A stretch of 64,000 nucleotides of DNA from Streptomyces fulvoviolaceus (GTDB taxonomy: Bacteria > Actinomycetota > Actinomycetes > Streptomycetales > Streptomycetaceae), in NCBI RefSeq assembly GCF_000718165.1, contig NZ_JOEY01000023.1, positions 1 to 64,000 on the forward strand. Reading direction: 5' to 3'. This document shows, in pieces, positions 8,260 through 15,491 of this stretch. Position numbers and translations under genes: made by a program. Every line of letters starts with the position of its first letter. Within the stretch, counting starts at the first letter, position 1. A model generated the notes under the pieces. It searched no databases. It was given only the letters and a program-made list of their open reading frames with translations, and was not told the origin of the DNA.

Positions 8260-9194
8260 CGGGTGCCCTCCTCACGGTTGCGCAGCAGCGCCATCCGCGC
8301 GAGGGCGACGGCCGCGATGATCACGAAGAAGATGATGGACATCGCGGAGGCGTAGCCCACGCGGTAGCTGGTGAAGCCCTGTTCGAGGGTGTACTGCACG
8401 AACGACCTGGTGCTGAGCTCGGGTCCGGGACTGAAGTCCATCATCACGACGGCCTGGTCGAAGAGCTGGAGCGAGGCGAGGGCCTGGAGCGCGATCACCA
8501 GGCCGGTGATGTGGCGCATCATCGGCAGCGTGATGTGGACCATCCGGTGCCAGGCGTTCGCGCCGTCCAGCTTGGCGGCCTCGTAGAGGTGGTCGGGGAT
8601 GCCCTGGAGCGCGGCGAGGTACAGCAGGAAGCTGAAGCCCACCGTCCACCACAGTGTCGCGATGACGATGGCGAGCATCGCGTACGACTTGTCGGTCAGC
8701 CAGGGTGTGGTGAGCCCGAAGGTCTCGTTGAACAGGCCGATGCCCTGGGTGAACAGCCACTGCCACATGTTGGCCGCGACCGTCGACGGCAGCAGGAACG
8801 GCGCGAAGAAGCACAGCCGCCACAACCATTTGCCGCGCTCGATGTGGTGCGCGAGCATCGCGAGCAGGAAGGCCAGGACCGTGATGCACGGTACGACGAG
8901 CAGGGTGAAGTAGGCGCTGTGGCCGAGCGCGTCCCACATCGCCTGGTCGTTCAGGGCCTCGCGGTAGTTGTCGAGGCCGACGAAGCTCGCGGCGTCGCCG
9001 GAGATGTTGGCGTCGGTGAAGCTGAGGTAGACGCCGCGCAGCAGCGGCCACACCACGAACAGTGCGAAGAGCGCCAGGAACGGGGCGACGAACCAACCCC
9101 CGTGCTGGAAGCCCTGCTTGCGGCGGACGGTCGCGGTGGCGGCGGCGGTCTTCGCCCGCGCCGGTGCGACGACAGTCTGAGCACTGGTCGTCAT
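8256..9194 (-). CDS. Sugar ABC transporter permease, MalF type
   Basis: A 312-residue membrane permease with six helices after a basic, Ala-rich cytoplasmic N-terminus (ARAKTAAATATVRRKQGF). The EAA loop is YEAAKLDGANAWHRMVHITL. The start ATG 9194 overlaps the stop of the solute-binding gene (ATGA) and its own stop overlaps the MalG-type gene, giving a tight binding protein-permease-permease order. With the MalG-type partner it forms the channel of the predicted arabino-oligosaccharide importer. Confidence 0.94.
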   Translation of the reverse strand: MTTSAQTVVAPARAKTAAATATVRRKQGFQHGGWFVAPFLALFALFVVWPLLRGVYLSFTDANISGDAASFVGLDNYREALNDQAMWDALGHSAYFTLLVVPCITVLAFLLAMLAHHIERGKWLWRLCFFAPFLLPSTVAANMWQWLFTQGIGLFNETFGLTTPWLTDKSYAMLAIVIATLWWTVGFSFLLYLAALQGIPDHLYEAAKLDGANAWHRMVHITLPMMRHITGLVIALQALASLQLFDQAVVMMDFSPGPELSTRSFVQYTLEQGFTSYRVGYASAMSIIFFVIIAAVALARMALLRNREEGTR

Positions 9195-10549
9195 GCGACA
9201 GCACCTCCCTGCGCTGCGGTCTTGCCGTCCATCGGGTTCTTCGAGGCGAGGAGCTTGGTGAGGTGGCTCTTCATCGTCCGCGCGACGGCGTCCGGCTTGG
9301 CCGAGCCCATCGTCGAGGAGACGACGACCGGGCCGAGGTCCTGGGCGAGGACGCCGGTGGAGCCCGCGAACCACACCTTCGGCTCGGTGGCCTGGTGGTC
9401 CATGGCGCTGACGTACTCGTTCTGTGGTTCCAGCTTCTTGTACGCGGCCGTGGACAGCGTCGGTGTGTACGCGGGGATGTGGCCGCCGGCCGCCCACTGC
9501 AGGGCGTGCGTGACGACGTACGCGGCCAGTTCGTGCGCGGCCTCGTTGGTGGCGCCGCCGCGGCCTGACTGGTGCGGCAGGACGAACGCGTGCGACTCGG
9601 CGTGGGTGGCCTGCTTGCCGAAGACGGGCGGCAGCGGGGTCGCCCCGTAGTCCAGCTTTGCCCCGGAGAAGACCGGCACCGACCAGTTGCCCTCCCAGGT
9701 GAAGGGGGCGCCGTTGATGAACTGTTCGCCGGTGGGGGCGCCCGGGATGACGTAGCCGTCCGTGACGTGCTGCCGGAAGAACTCCAGGACCTGGGTCGCC
9801 TTGTCGACGTCGAAGAGGACTTCTGTGTTTGCGGGGGCGTCGTCGTTGAACCACCGACCACCGAGCTGGGTGTAGAAGGCGACGAAGAACCACCACTGGA
9901 AGTTCTGGTCGTTGGTCCACAGACCGATGGTCTGCAGGCCCTTCTTCTGGACGCTCTTGGCCTTCTTCAGGACGTCGAACCACTCGTCGGTGGAGGTGAC
10001 CGGGATCATCCGGCCGTCGTCGCCGAGCAGGTCCGCCTTCTTCAGCACGTCCTTGCGGTAGAAGCAGAGCTGTACGTGGATGTCGAGGGGGAGGGCGTAG
10101 AGCTTGCCGTCGATGACGCCTCGGTTCCACAGCGCCGGGTTGTAGTCCTCCTTGCGCACGCCGTACTTGGCGAGGAGGGCCTCGTCCCACGGGTCGAGGA
10201 GCCGCCCCGGCGAGAAGCCCGCGACCCGGCCCATGTGCATGACGCCGAGCTCGGGGGCGCGGTTGCCCGCGGCGGCCATGGCGAGCTTGGTGTAGAAGGG
10301 GTTGCCCCACTGGAGCGTCGAGTCCTTCACGTCGATGCCGGGGTTCTCCTTACGGAAGGCGTCCAGCATCGCGATCATGTTGGCGCCGTCGCCGCCGCTG
10401 AAGAGGTTCCAGTAGCGCACCCTGGTGTCCGCGCCGGAGGCGAGCGCGTCGGCGCCGGTCCCGAGCGCGGCGAAGCCGAGGCTGCCTGCCACGGCCAGGC
10501 CTCCTGCGGTGGCCAAAAGTTGCCTGCGGTTCAGGTCAGGTCGTCCCAT
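9191..10549 (-). CDS. Extracellular sugar-binding protein of an ABC importer
   Basis: A 452-residue family 1 solute-binding protein. The N-terminus MGRPDLNRRQLLATAGGLAV has the twin-arginine signature followed by a hydrophobic run; I see no lipobox cysteine in the signal, so membrane attachment is uncertain. The body has the usual two-lobed binding-protein features (GNRAPELGVMHMGRV, EGNWSVPVFSGAKLDYG). It is the first gene of the transport operon and lies directly behind a promoter with a LacI-type operator. Its neighbours (GH43, GH51 and GH35) suggest arabinan- or arabinogalactan-derived oligosaccharides as ligand; specificity is inferred from context only. Confidence 0.93.
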   Translation of the reverse strand: MGRPDLNRRQLLATAGGLAVAGSLGFAALGTGADALASGADTRVRYWNLFSGGDGANMIAMLDAFRKENPGIDVKDSTLQWGNPFYTKLAMAAAGNRAPELGVMHMGRVAGFSPGRLLDPWDEALLAKYGVRKEDYNPALWNRGVIDGKLYALPLDIHVQLCFYRKDVLKKADLLGDDGRMIPVTSTDEWFDVLKKAKSVQKKGLQTIGLWTNDQNFQWWFFVAFYTQLGGRWFNDDAPANTEVLFDVDKATQVLEFFRQHVTDGYVIPGAPTGEQFINGAPFTWEGNWSVPVFSGAKLDYGATPLPPVFGKQATHAESHAFVLPHQSGRGGATNEAAHELAAYVVTHALQWAAGGHIPAYTPTLSTAAYKKLEPQNEYVSAMDHQATEPKVWFAGSTGVLAQDLGPVVVSSTMGSAKPDAVARTMKSHLTKLLASKNPMDGKTAAQGGAVA

Positions 10550-10564
10550 TGCCTGCCCTTACTG

Positions 10565-10578
10565 TTCGAGATATCGAA
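10565..10578. promoter_or_regulatory. Inverted repeat TTCGA-GATA-TCGAA near the importer start
   Basis: A perfect 5-base inverted repeat with a 4-base spacer lies 15 bases upstream of the binding-protein start, downstream of the predicted transcription start. A further palindrome TTCGAA is at 10592-10597. This could be a second operator of the importer operon. Confidence 0.45.
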
Positions 10579-10601
10579 ATGCGCTCGTAACTTCGAACGG
10601 G

Positions 10602-10630
10602 ACCGTAAAGTTGAAGCGCTTTCTAGTCAA
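10602..10630 (-). promoter_or_regulatory. Promoter with LacI-type operator in the spacer
   Basis: On the minus strand TTGACT (10630-10625), a 17-base spacer and TACGGT (10607-10602) form a good vegetative promoter for the importer operon. The spacer contains GAAAGCGCTTC (10623-10613), close to the AAGCGCTT core bound by many LacI-family repressors. Binding there would block RNA polymerase. No LacI-family gene is in this window, so the repressor would be encoded elsewhere. Confidence 0.65.
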
Positions 10631-10694
10631 TGGTTCGTGCACGAAAATCGATCGGTCGCGGACATTCCCGGCCGCACGACGGTCACCGGATCGC

Positions 10695-10724
10695 ATGACG
10701 CGGACACATCGGTCCGCGTAGTCT
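10695..10724 (+). promoter_or_regulatory. Possible promoter of the IrrE/membrane-protein cluster
   Basis: ATGACG (10695-10700), an 18-base spacer and TAGTCT (10719-10724) resemble a weak actinomycete promoter 38 bases before the first peptidase start. The spacer holds the inverted repeat CGCGGAC-N6-GTCCGCG (10699-10718), a possible repressor site. Confidence 0.35.
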
Positions 10725-10762
10725 CGAACGGCCCGCCGCACGGCGGGGAGACAGGGGGTGCG

Positions 10763-11371
10763 ATGGACATCTCGGGCGCGCGAAGGAGGGCGGCCCGGAT
10801 CGGTTCGGCGCTGCGGCGCTCGACGACCGGCTCCGCCATGCGCGGCCTGGCGGCCGAGCTCTCCACCGCACTGCGTGCGAGACCCCGCCCCCCGTCCGAC
10901 GTCCGCGCGCTGTGCGCGGCGCTGTGCGAGGAGATGAGCGCGCGGCGTGGCGGCCGGCCCGTCGAGCTGCGCTTCGAGCGGTTCCCCGACGAGATCGAAG
11001 TGACCGGCCTGTGGGTGGAGTTCCAGGACTTCGACCTGGTCATCGTCGAGGAGCGCGCCGAGGAGATGCAGCAACTGGTCATCCTCGGCCATGAGTTGTG
11101 GCACATCCACGCGGAGCACGACCATCACCACCGGCCCGGTACGGCGGCCGCCCACGCCCTGGCCGGCAAGCCGGAGTGGCGGGACATCGCCCTCACGGTG
11201 GCCGCCCGCAACGGCTCCCGGGAGCGGGACGAGGCGGAGGCCGACGACTTCGGGCACCGGCTGGCCGCCGCCTTCCGGCCGCTGCTGTCCGGGCGGGACG
11301 CGGCCGACGCGCAGCTCGACCCCGTACAGCGGTCCCTCGGCTACCGCGGGCGAGGGAGTGCGGAGCGGTGA
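10763..11371 (+). CDS. ImmA/IrrE-type metallopeptidase (first copy)
   Basis: A 202-residue predicted cytoplasmic zinc peptidase. The active-site helix is LGHELWHIHAEH (H110, E111, H114), and the third ligand probably lies in RDEAEADDFG around residues 156-164, matching the HExxH...ExxADxFA pattern of ImmA/IrrE proteins. ATG 10763 follows a GGGGAG ribosome site. Known relatives cleave HTH repressors (ImmA on ImmR, IrrE/PprI on DdrO); others are called toxin components in annotations. It overlaps the next gene by four bases (GTGA), so it is coupled to a seven-helix membrane protein. A second peptidase-membrane pair lies 2.4 kb downstream. Substrate unknown; the nearby HTH protein is an obvious candidate. 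Confidence 0.85.
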   Translation: MDISGARRRAARIGSALRRSTTGSAMRGLAAELSTALRARPRPPSDVRALCAALCEEMSARRGGRPVELRFERFPDEIEVTGLWVEFQDFDLVIVEERAEEMQQLVILGHELWHIHAEHDHHHRPGTAAAHALAGKPEWRDIALTVAARNGSRERDEAEADDFGHRLAAAFRPLLSGRDAADAQLDPVQRSLGYRGRGSAER

Positions 11372-12618
11372 CGGCGTCCATCGAGCACCCGGCACCCCTG
11401 GCGCTGACCCCCGTGGGGTTCGTCAACGAGTTCTACCCGTCCTTCTGGTGGATCCCGGCCGGGATCCTGGCCGCCGCCCTGGCGATCAAGCTGCCCAGCA
11501 TCATCCGGCTCTGGAAGGACCCGTTCCTGCGCGCGGTCGGCGGGCTGCTGCTGCTCGCGTGCGCGGTGTTCGTGTTCGTGGCGCCGTCGACGATCGCCCG
11601 GGTCAACCGGCTCACGGGCGTCTCCAACATCTCCGCGCCCTGGGTGTACTCCCTGCTCACCGCGTTCGGCGGCGCCTGTCTGCTGCTGATCATCGCCTGG
11701 CGCAACGGCCTGTCCGACCGCTCGCCCCGCACCCGCCGCGCCATGCGCTGGGTCGTCGTCGGCTACCTGGGCGTGATCGTCGCGCTGTGGGTGCTGTTCT
11801 TCCTCGCGGACGTGCCGGTCGAGCGGCTGCGGGACATCGACACGTACTACGCCAACACGCCGTACATGCGCGAGCTGATCCTGCTCTACCTGCTCGCGCA
11901 CACCAACTCCAGCCTGATCACCAACTGGCTGATCTGGAACTGGATCCGCACCGACGGACTGGACGCCTGGCTGCGCTGGGCGCTGAAGTTCCTGGGCGTG
12001 GGCTACGCGCTGCAGTTGGTCTTCGACGCGGCCAAACTCACGGCCCTCGTGGCCCGTTGGGACGGCCGGAACCTGGACTGGCTGAGCACGGCCGTCGCAC
12101 CGCCCATCGCCTGCCTGTCGGCCATTCTGGTGGCCGGGGGCTTCATCCTTCCGCACGCCGGCCAGTATCTGCACGACCGCTGGCGGATCCGGCTCGCCCA
12201 CCGCGAACTGCGGCCGCTGTACCTGCTGATGAAGACCGTCAACGGCGGCGGTGCCCCCTTCGCCCTGCGCTCCACCCCCGAGCTGCGGCTGATCCACCGC
12301 GAGACCTTCATCCGCGACATGCTGCTGCCGCTGGCCCGGTTCACCGACGAGGATCTGCGCCGGCGCTCCCACGATGCCGCGCTCGCCCTCGGTTTCGCGC
12401 CGGACCGGGCGAAGGCGCTGGCCGCCGCGGTGACCATCCTGGACGCCGTGGAGACCAGGGACCGGGCCGAGGAACGCGAGAGCGAGGGCGACCCCGACAC
12501 GACGGACCTGCTGCGGGAGATCGGGGCGGTGTCCCGGGCGCTCGGACACGGCGACGACATCAAGGCGGTACGGGCCCGGGCGGGCGCCTCGATGGACGAC
12601 GCCCGCGTCTCCAACTGA
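11368..12618 (+). CDS. Seven-helix membrane protein, MAB_1171c-type (first copy)
   Basis: A 416-residue membrane protein. About seven hydrophobic helices occupy the first 260 residues; the C-terminal 150 residues are soluble, helical and charged, and presumably cytoplasmic. Between helices 4 and 5 is the block DIDTYYANTPYMRELILLYL, nearly identical in the two downstream paralogues. The family is annotated as a putative transporter (MAB_1171c), but I know of no transport evidence. The GTG start overlaps the peptidase stop, so the two are made together. A sensor that regulates the peptidase is as likely as a transporter. Confidence 0.75.
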   Translation: MTASIEHPAPLALTPVGFVNEFYPSFWWIPAGILAAALAIKLPSIIRLWKDPFLRAVGGLLLLACAVFVFVAPSTIARVNRLTGVSNISAPWVYSLLTAFGGACLLLIIAWRNGLSDRSPRTRRAMRWVVVGYLGVIVALWVLFFLADVPVERLRDIDTYYANTPYMRELILLYLLAHTNSSLITNWLIWNWIRTDGLDAWLRWALKFLGVGYALQLVFDAAKLTALVARWDGRNLDWLSTAVAPPIACLSAILVAGGFILPHAGQYLHDRWRIRLAHRELRPLYLLMKTVNGGGAPFALRSTPELRLIHRETFIRDMLLPLARFTDEDLRRRSHDAALALGFAPDRAKALAAAVTILDAVETRDRAEERESEGDPDTTDLLREIGAVSRALGHGDDIKAVRARAGASMDDARVSN

Positions 12619-12715
12619 CGTCTCTCCGCGTGAAGTTCCCGCGGGGCTCCGGACGTTGCTCCCCCATAGGCAACGCCCGGAACACCCGGGGCGGGCCGAG
12701 GCGGGCCCCCGCGAT

Positions 12716-12740
12716 CGGCGAGCGGGTGCAGCGCTCGCCG
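12716..12740. terminator. GC-rich hairpin downstream of the first membrane-protein gene
   Basis: CGGCGAGCG (12716-12724) pairs perfectly with CGCTCGCCG (12732-12740) around GGTGCAG. There is no T tract, which is common for Streptomyces terminators; it lies about 100 bases after the stop codon. Confidence 0.45.
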
Positions 12741-12866
12741 CCCCCGTCGGGGGCGGGCCTCGGCCTGATCCGACCGCGTCAAGAGGCGGGTGCGCGGCCG
12801 GAAGTCGTACAAGCGGAATGCGCCGTACTGCACCGCGATCATTTCCCCCACCGCCCCCGGCTGTCA

Positions 12867-12900
12867 ACTATTACTGCGAAAGATGGCAGCTATTGCTGCC
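12867..12900. promoter_or_regulatory. Direct repeat and hairpin, possible operator of the HTH gene
   Basis: CTATTRCTGC is repeated at 12867-12876 and 12890-12899; the second copy is part of the perfect palindrome GGCAGC-TATT-GCTGCC. It is located 90-120 bases upstream of the HTH start. Confidence 0.4.
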
Positions 12901-12989
12901 CCGAGCTGGCCGCGACCGGAGCCGACCCGGTACCCTCCCGTCATCCCTCACAGCCGGACCACGCACCCAGGGAGAACGGGGAGAACTCG

Positions 12990-13580
12990 GTGAGCGACGC
13001 CCGCACTTCCCTCGCCCAGGCCTGCGAGCGCCTCGACGATCTGACCGGCCGGCCCGGCCGGCTGGCCGAGGTCCTGGACGTGGCCGACCTCTCGTATCGC
13101 ACCGGCATTCCCGCCGAGACGGTCGCCGGACTGCTCGCGGGCGAGAGCGCACCGGAGACCGACCTGAGCGACCGGGTGCGACAAAGGCTGGATTTCGTAC
13201 GCGAGAGCAGGCGTCGGCCCGACGGCAAGCGGTACTCGCTGGACGAGCTCGCCAGGATCGCGGGCACCAGCCGGCAGTGGCTGAGCGAGTGGCGCAGGAG
13301 CGGACTGCCCAGCCTGGAGCACGCCGACCGGATCCGCCGCTTCTTCGACCTGCCCGCGGGCTTCTTCACCGCGGACGAGGCCGAGGCCCTGCACACCGCG
13401 CTCCAGCCGGTGCTGCGGGAGCTGGAGGCGAAGACGGACCCGCTGGCCCCGCTGCGCACCCCCGGCTTCTACCGGCTGGCCCGGCGCGCCCCCCACATGT
13501 CGCCCCGCAAACTGCAGGCCCTGGCCGAGTGGGCCGAGATGGTGACGGAGAAGAACTCCGCGGACGACGACGACATCTGA
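12990..13580 (+). CDS. HTH transcriptional regulator, XRE/EspR-like
   Basis: A 196-residue DNA-binding protein. GTG 12990 follows GGGGAG. Residues about 70-125 form a helix-turn-helix (YSLDELARIAGTSRQWLSEW, then GLPSLEHADRIRRFFDLPAG), followed by FFTADEAEAL. This HTH-then-FFT layout resembles EspR- and SinR-like regulators in which the HTH lies in the middle and a C-terminal helical part dimerises. The N-terminal part (YRTGIPAETVAGLLAGE) may be a second, degenerate HTH. It sits between two peptidase/membrane modules on the same strand and is a plausible cluster repressor and peptidase substrate; this is inference from ImmR and DdrO. Confidence 0.75.
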   Translation: MSDARTSLAQACERLDDLTGRPGRLAEVLDVADLSYRTGIPAETVAGLLAGESAPETDLSDRVRQRLDFVRESRRRPDGKRYSLDELARIAGTSRQWLSEWRRSGLPSLEHADRIRRFFDLPAGFFTADEAEALHTALQPVLRELEAKTDPLAPLRTPGFYRLARRAPHMSPRKLQALAEWAEMVTEKNSADDDDI

Positions 13581-13779
13581 GCGACCCCGGACCGAACTCC
13601 GAGTGTCCTCGAGTCGGCGACTTTTCGGCCACCCGGGCCCGGCTTCCGTACCCCGTTCCTCCGCGTTACGTGTCTTTCCTCCCCGCCGGCTTTCCGTGCC
13701 CATGAGACTCGAGGTGGCTGAAGCCACACCTGTCTTGGCATATTGCAGATCGAACTTCCGCGCAGCCACGGGGAGAACC

Positions 13780-14286
13780 GTGCGTACGAACAGGGAGATG
13801 CGTCGCCTCGCCGACGCCCTCATCGACCCCATCCGGGTGCCGGTTCCCGCCGATCCCGAGGTCCTGTTCGAGGCGGTCGTCGAGTCGGCGACGCGGTGGC
13901 GGGGGCGCAGGATCGTGGTCCACCGGGAGGTCTTCCCGCCCCACACCGCCAGCGGCCTGTGGCTGGAGCGCGAGACGCACGACGACGTCATCGTCGACAA
14001 GCGGGCCGCCGTATGGCACCAGATCGTGATCTTCTGCCACGAGGTGTGGCACATGCGGCAACGGCAGGACGGCGCACCCTCCGGGGGGCAACCGGCCGCC
14101 GCCCGCACCGACTTCACCCTGGCCGACGAGCAGGAGGCCGACCGCTTCGGCATGCTGATGGGCCGCCGGCTGCGCACCTGGCTGGAGGCCTCGGCGGACT
14201 CCGTGTACGCCACGCGGGACGACGACGCCCAGGACCTCGCCGGACGCATCGGGGCCGCCCTCAACTACCGCGGGACCCGCAGATGA
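13780..14286 (+). CDS. ImmA/IrrE-type metallopeptidase (second copy)
   Basis: A 168-residue predicted zinc peptidase. I choose GTG 13780 because GGGGAG precedes it at the right distance, as for the HTH gene; the in-frame ATG at 13702 has no ribosome site. The catalytic helix is FCHEVWHMRQ (H87, E88, H91) and the third-ligand region is ADEQEADRFG (about residues 115-124). It diverges strongly from the first copy outside these motifs, so the two are not a recent duplication. The stop overlaps the following membrane-protein start (ATGA), repeating the peptidase/membrane-protein arrangement. Confidence 0.82.
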   Translation: MRTNREMRRLADALIDPIRVPVPADPEVLFEAVVESATRWRGRRIVVHREVFPPHTASGLWLERETHDDVIVDKRAAVWHQIVIFCHEVWHMRQRQDGAPSGGQPAAARTDFTLADEQEADRFGMLMGRRLRTWLEASADSVYATRDDDAQDLAGRIGAALNYRGTRR

Positions 14287-15491
14287 ACGGCCTCACCAAC
14301 TACGTCAGCGCCGGTGTCCTCTGGCTCGGCCTGCTGATGAAGGCGCCGGACCTGGTCCGCCACCGGCACGACCCGTATCTGCGGACCATCTGCGCGGTGC
14401 TGGCCCTGGCCGGCCTCTGCTTCGTCCTCGGGGCCGCGCCCTCGGTCGGCGCGATCAACGAGGTCAGCGGTGTCCCGAACCTGGCGGCGCCGCTGACGTA
14501 CATCGCCATCACCGGGTACAGCGCCGCCTCACAGGTGCTGATCGTCCAGTGGCGGGGCGGTTCGCCGGAGCGGGTGCGGCGGACCGTGCGGTGCTGGGTC
14601 CTCGCCTACGCCTGTGTCGTCGTCGGCATCGTGACGATGTTCGTGCTGGGCGACGCCCCCGTGGAGCGCCGCACCGACCTGGACAGCTACTACGCGAGCA
14701 CCCCGTACATCCGCGAGATGATCCTGCTCTACCTCCTCGGGCATCTCACCGCCGTCAGCGTCACCACGATGTCGGCCCTGCGCTGGGCCCGACAGGTGCA
14801 CGGCTGGCTGCGGGCGGGCCTGACGACGCTGGGCATCGGCGCCCTGTGCGGCACCGGGTACAGCGGAACCAAGCTCGTCGGCGTGGTCGCCCGCTGGTTC
14901 GGCCACGACTGGTCGGCGCTCGACCGGTCCGTCTCGCCGGCCGCGGCCGGCCTCGGCGCTCTCCTGACGGTCTGCGGCGTCCTGATCCCGTTCGCCGGCC
15001 CCCGCCTGACCGAGTGGCGCGCCGCCCGGCGGACGTACCTGCGCCTCGAACCCCTGGAACGCGAACTGGACGACCTCCTCACCCGCCGCGCCCTGCGCCT
15101 GCCCCGCCCGCGCTGGGCCTCCCCCGCCACCCGCCTGGTGTGGCGCCGTACCAGCATCCACAACGCGCTGAGCCATCTCGACGCCTACGTCGACCGGGAG
15201 TTGTACGACGAGACGCTGCGGGCCGCGCTGGACACTACCGGCGATCCGGAGCGGGCCGCGGCCACGGCGTGGGCGACGGTCATCGTGGCGGCGGTCGCCG
15301 CGTCGGGCCGGCACGAGACGGACCACCCCGCACCGGTCCATCTCGCCGGTGAGTCCGACTGGTTCCTGGACCGGGCGCCCGATCCGGACGCGCTGGTGCG
15401 CATCGCCGACGCGCTGGCCGCCGCCCCGCTCGTCCCCGACACCGTGCCGGGGAGCAGGGCGATGACGGCCGAACGGAGTTCCCCCGCATGA
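14283..15491 (+). CDS. Seven-helix membrane protein, MAB_1171c-type (second copy)
   Basis: A 402-residue membrane protein with seven predicted helices in the first 245 residues and a soluble C-terminal region. The shared block reads DLDSYYASTPYIREMILLYL. It starts with an ATG overlapping the peptidase stop, and its own stop overlaps the third copy. The C-terminal part (RRTSIHNALSHLDAYVD, then an Ala-rich helix with WATVIVAAVAA) matches the corresponding helices of its paralogues, which share a W/HR-x-x-x-I-H/R-x-A/M element. A ligand-sensing or transport role cannot be decided from sequence. Confidence 0.72.
   Translation: MNGLTNYVSAGVLWLGLLMKAPDLVRHRHDPYLRTICAVLALAGLCFVLGAAPSVGAINEVSGVPNLAAPLTYIAITGYSAASQVLIVQWRGGSPERVRRTVRCWVLAYACVVVGIVTMFVLGDAPVERRTDLDSYYASTPYIREMILLYLLGHLTAVSVTTMSALRWARQVHGWLRAGLTTLGIGALCGTGYSGTKLVGVVARWFGHDWSALDRSVSPAAAGLGALLTVCGVLIPFAGPRLTEWRAARRTYLRLEPLERELDDLLTRRALRLPRPRWASPATRLVWRRTSIHNALSHLDAYVDRELYDETLRAALDTTGDPERAAATAWATVIVAAVAASGRHETDHPAPVHLAGESDWFLDRAPDPDALVRIADALAAAPLVPDTVPGSRAMTAERSSPA

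Larger units (their letters stand above)
12619..12989. other. Intergenic region with hairpins before the HTH gene
   Basis: This 371-base gap holds no gene I can support. It contains two structures: a 9-base stem CGGCGAGCG/CGCTCGCCG at 12716-12740 with a 7-base loop and no T tract, and GGCAGC-TATT-GCTGCC at 12885-12900. The second overlaps a direct repeat, CTATTACTGC (12867-12876) and CTATTGCTGC (12890-12899), spaced 23 bases apart, about two helical turns, as expected for a dimer or tetramer operator. The HTH protein encoded directly downstream may bind here. Confidence 0.5.

Noticed and set aside
9572..10762. Upstream extension of the first IrrE peptidase frame
   Set aside because: The extension is antisense to the sugar-binding protein; ATG 10763 has a ribosome site and begins a normal-length peptidase.
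10763..11371. Classical toxin-antitoxin toxin
   Set aside because: No antitoxin-sized partner overlaps it; the coupled gene is a 416-residue membrane protein, so a signalling peptidase fits better.
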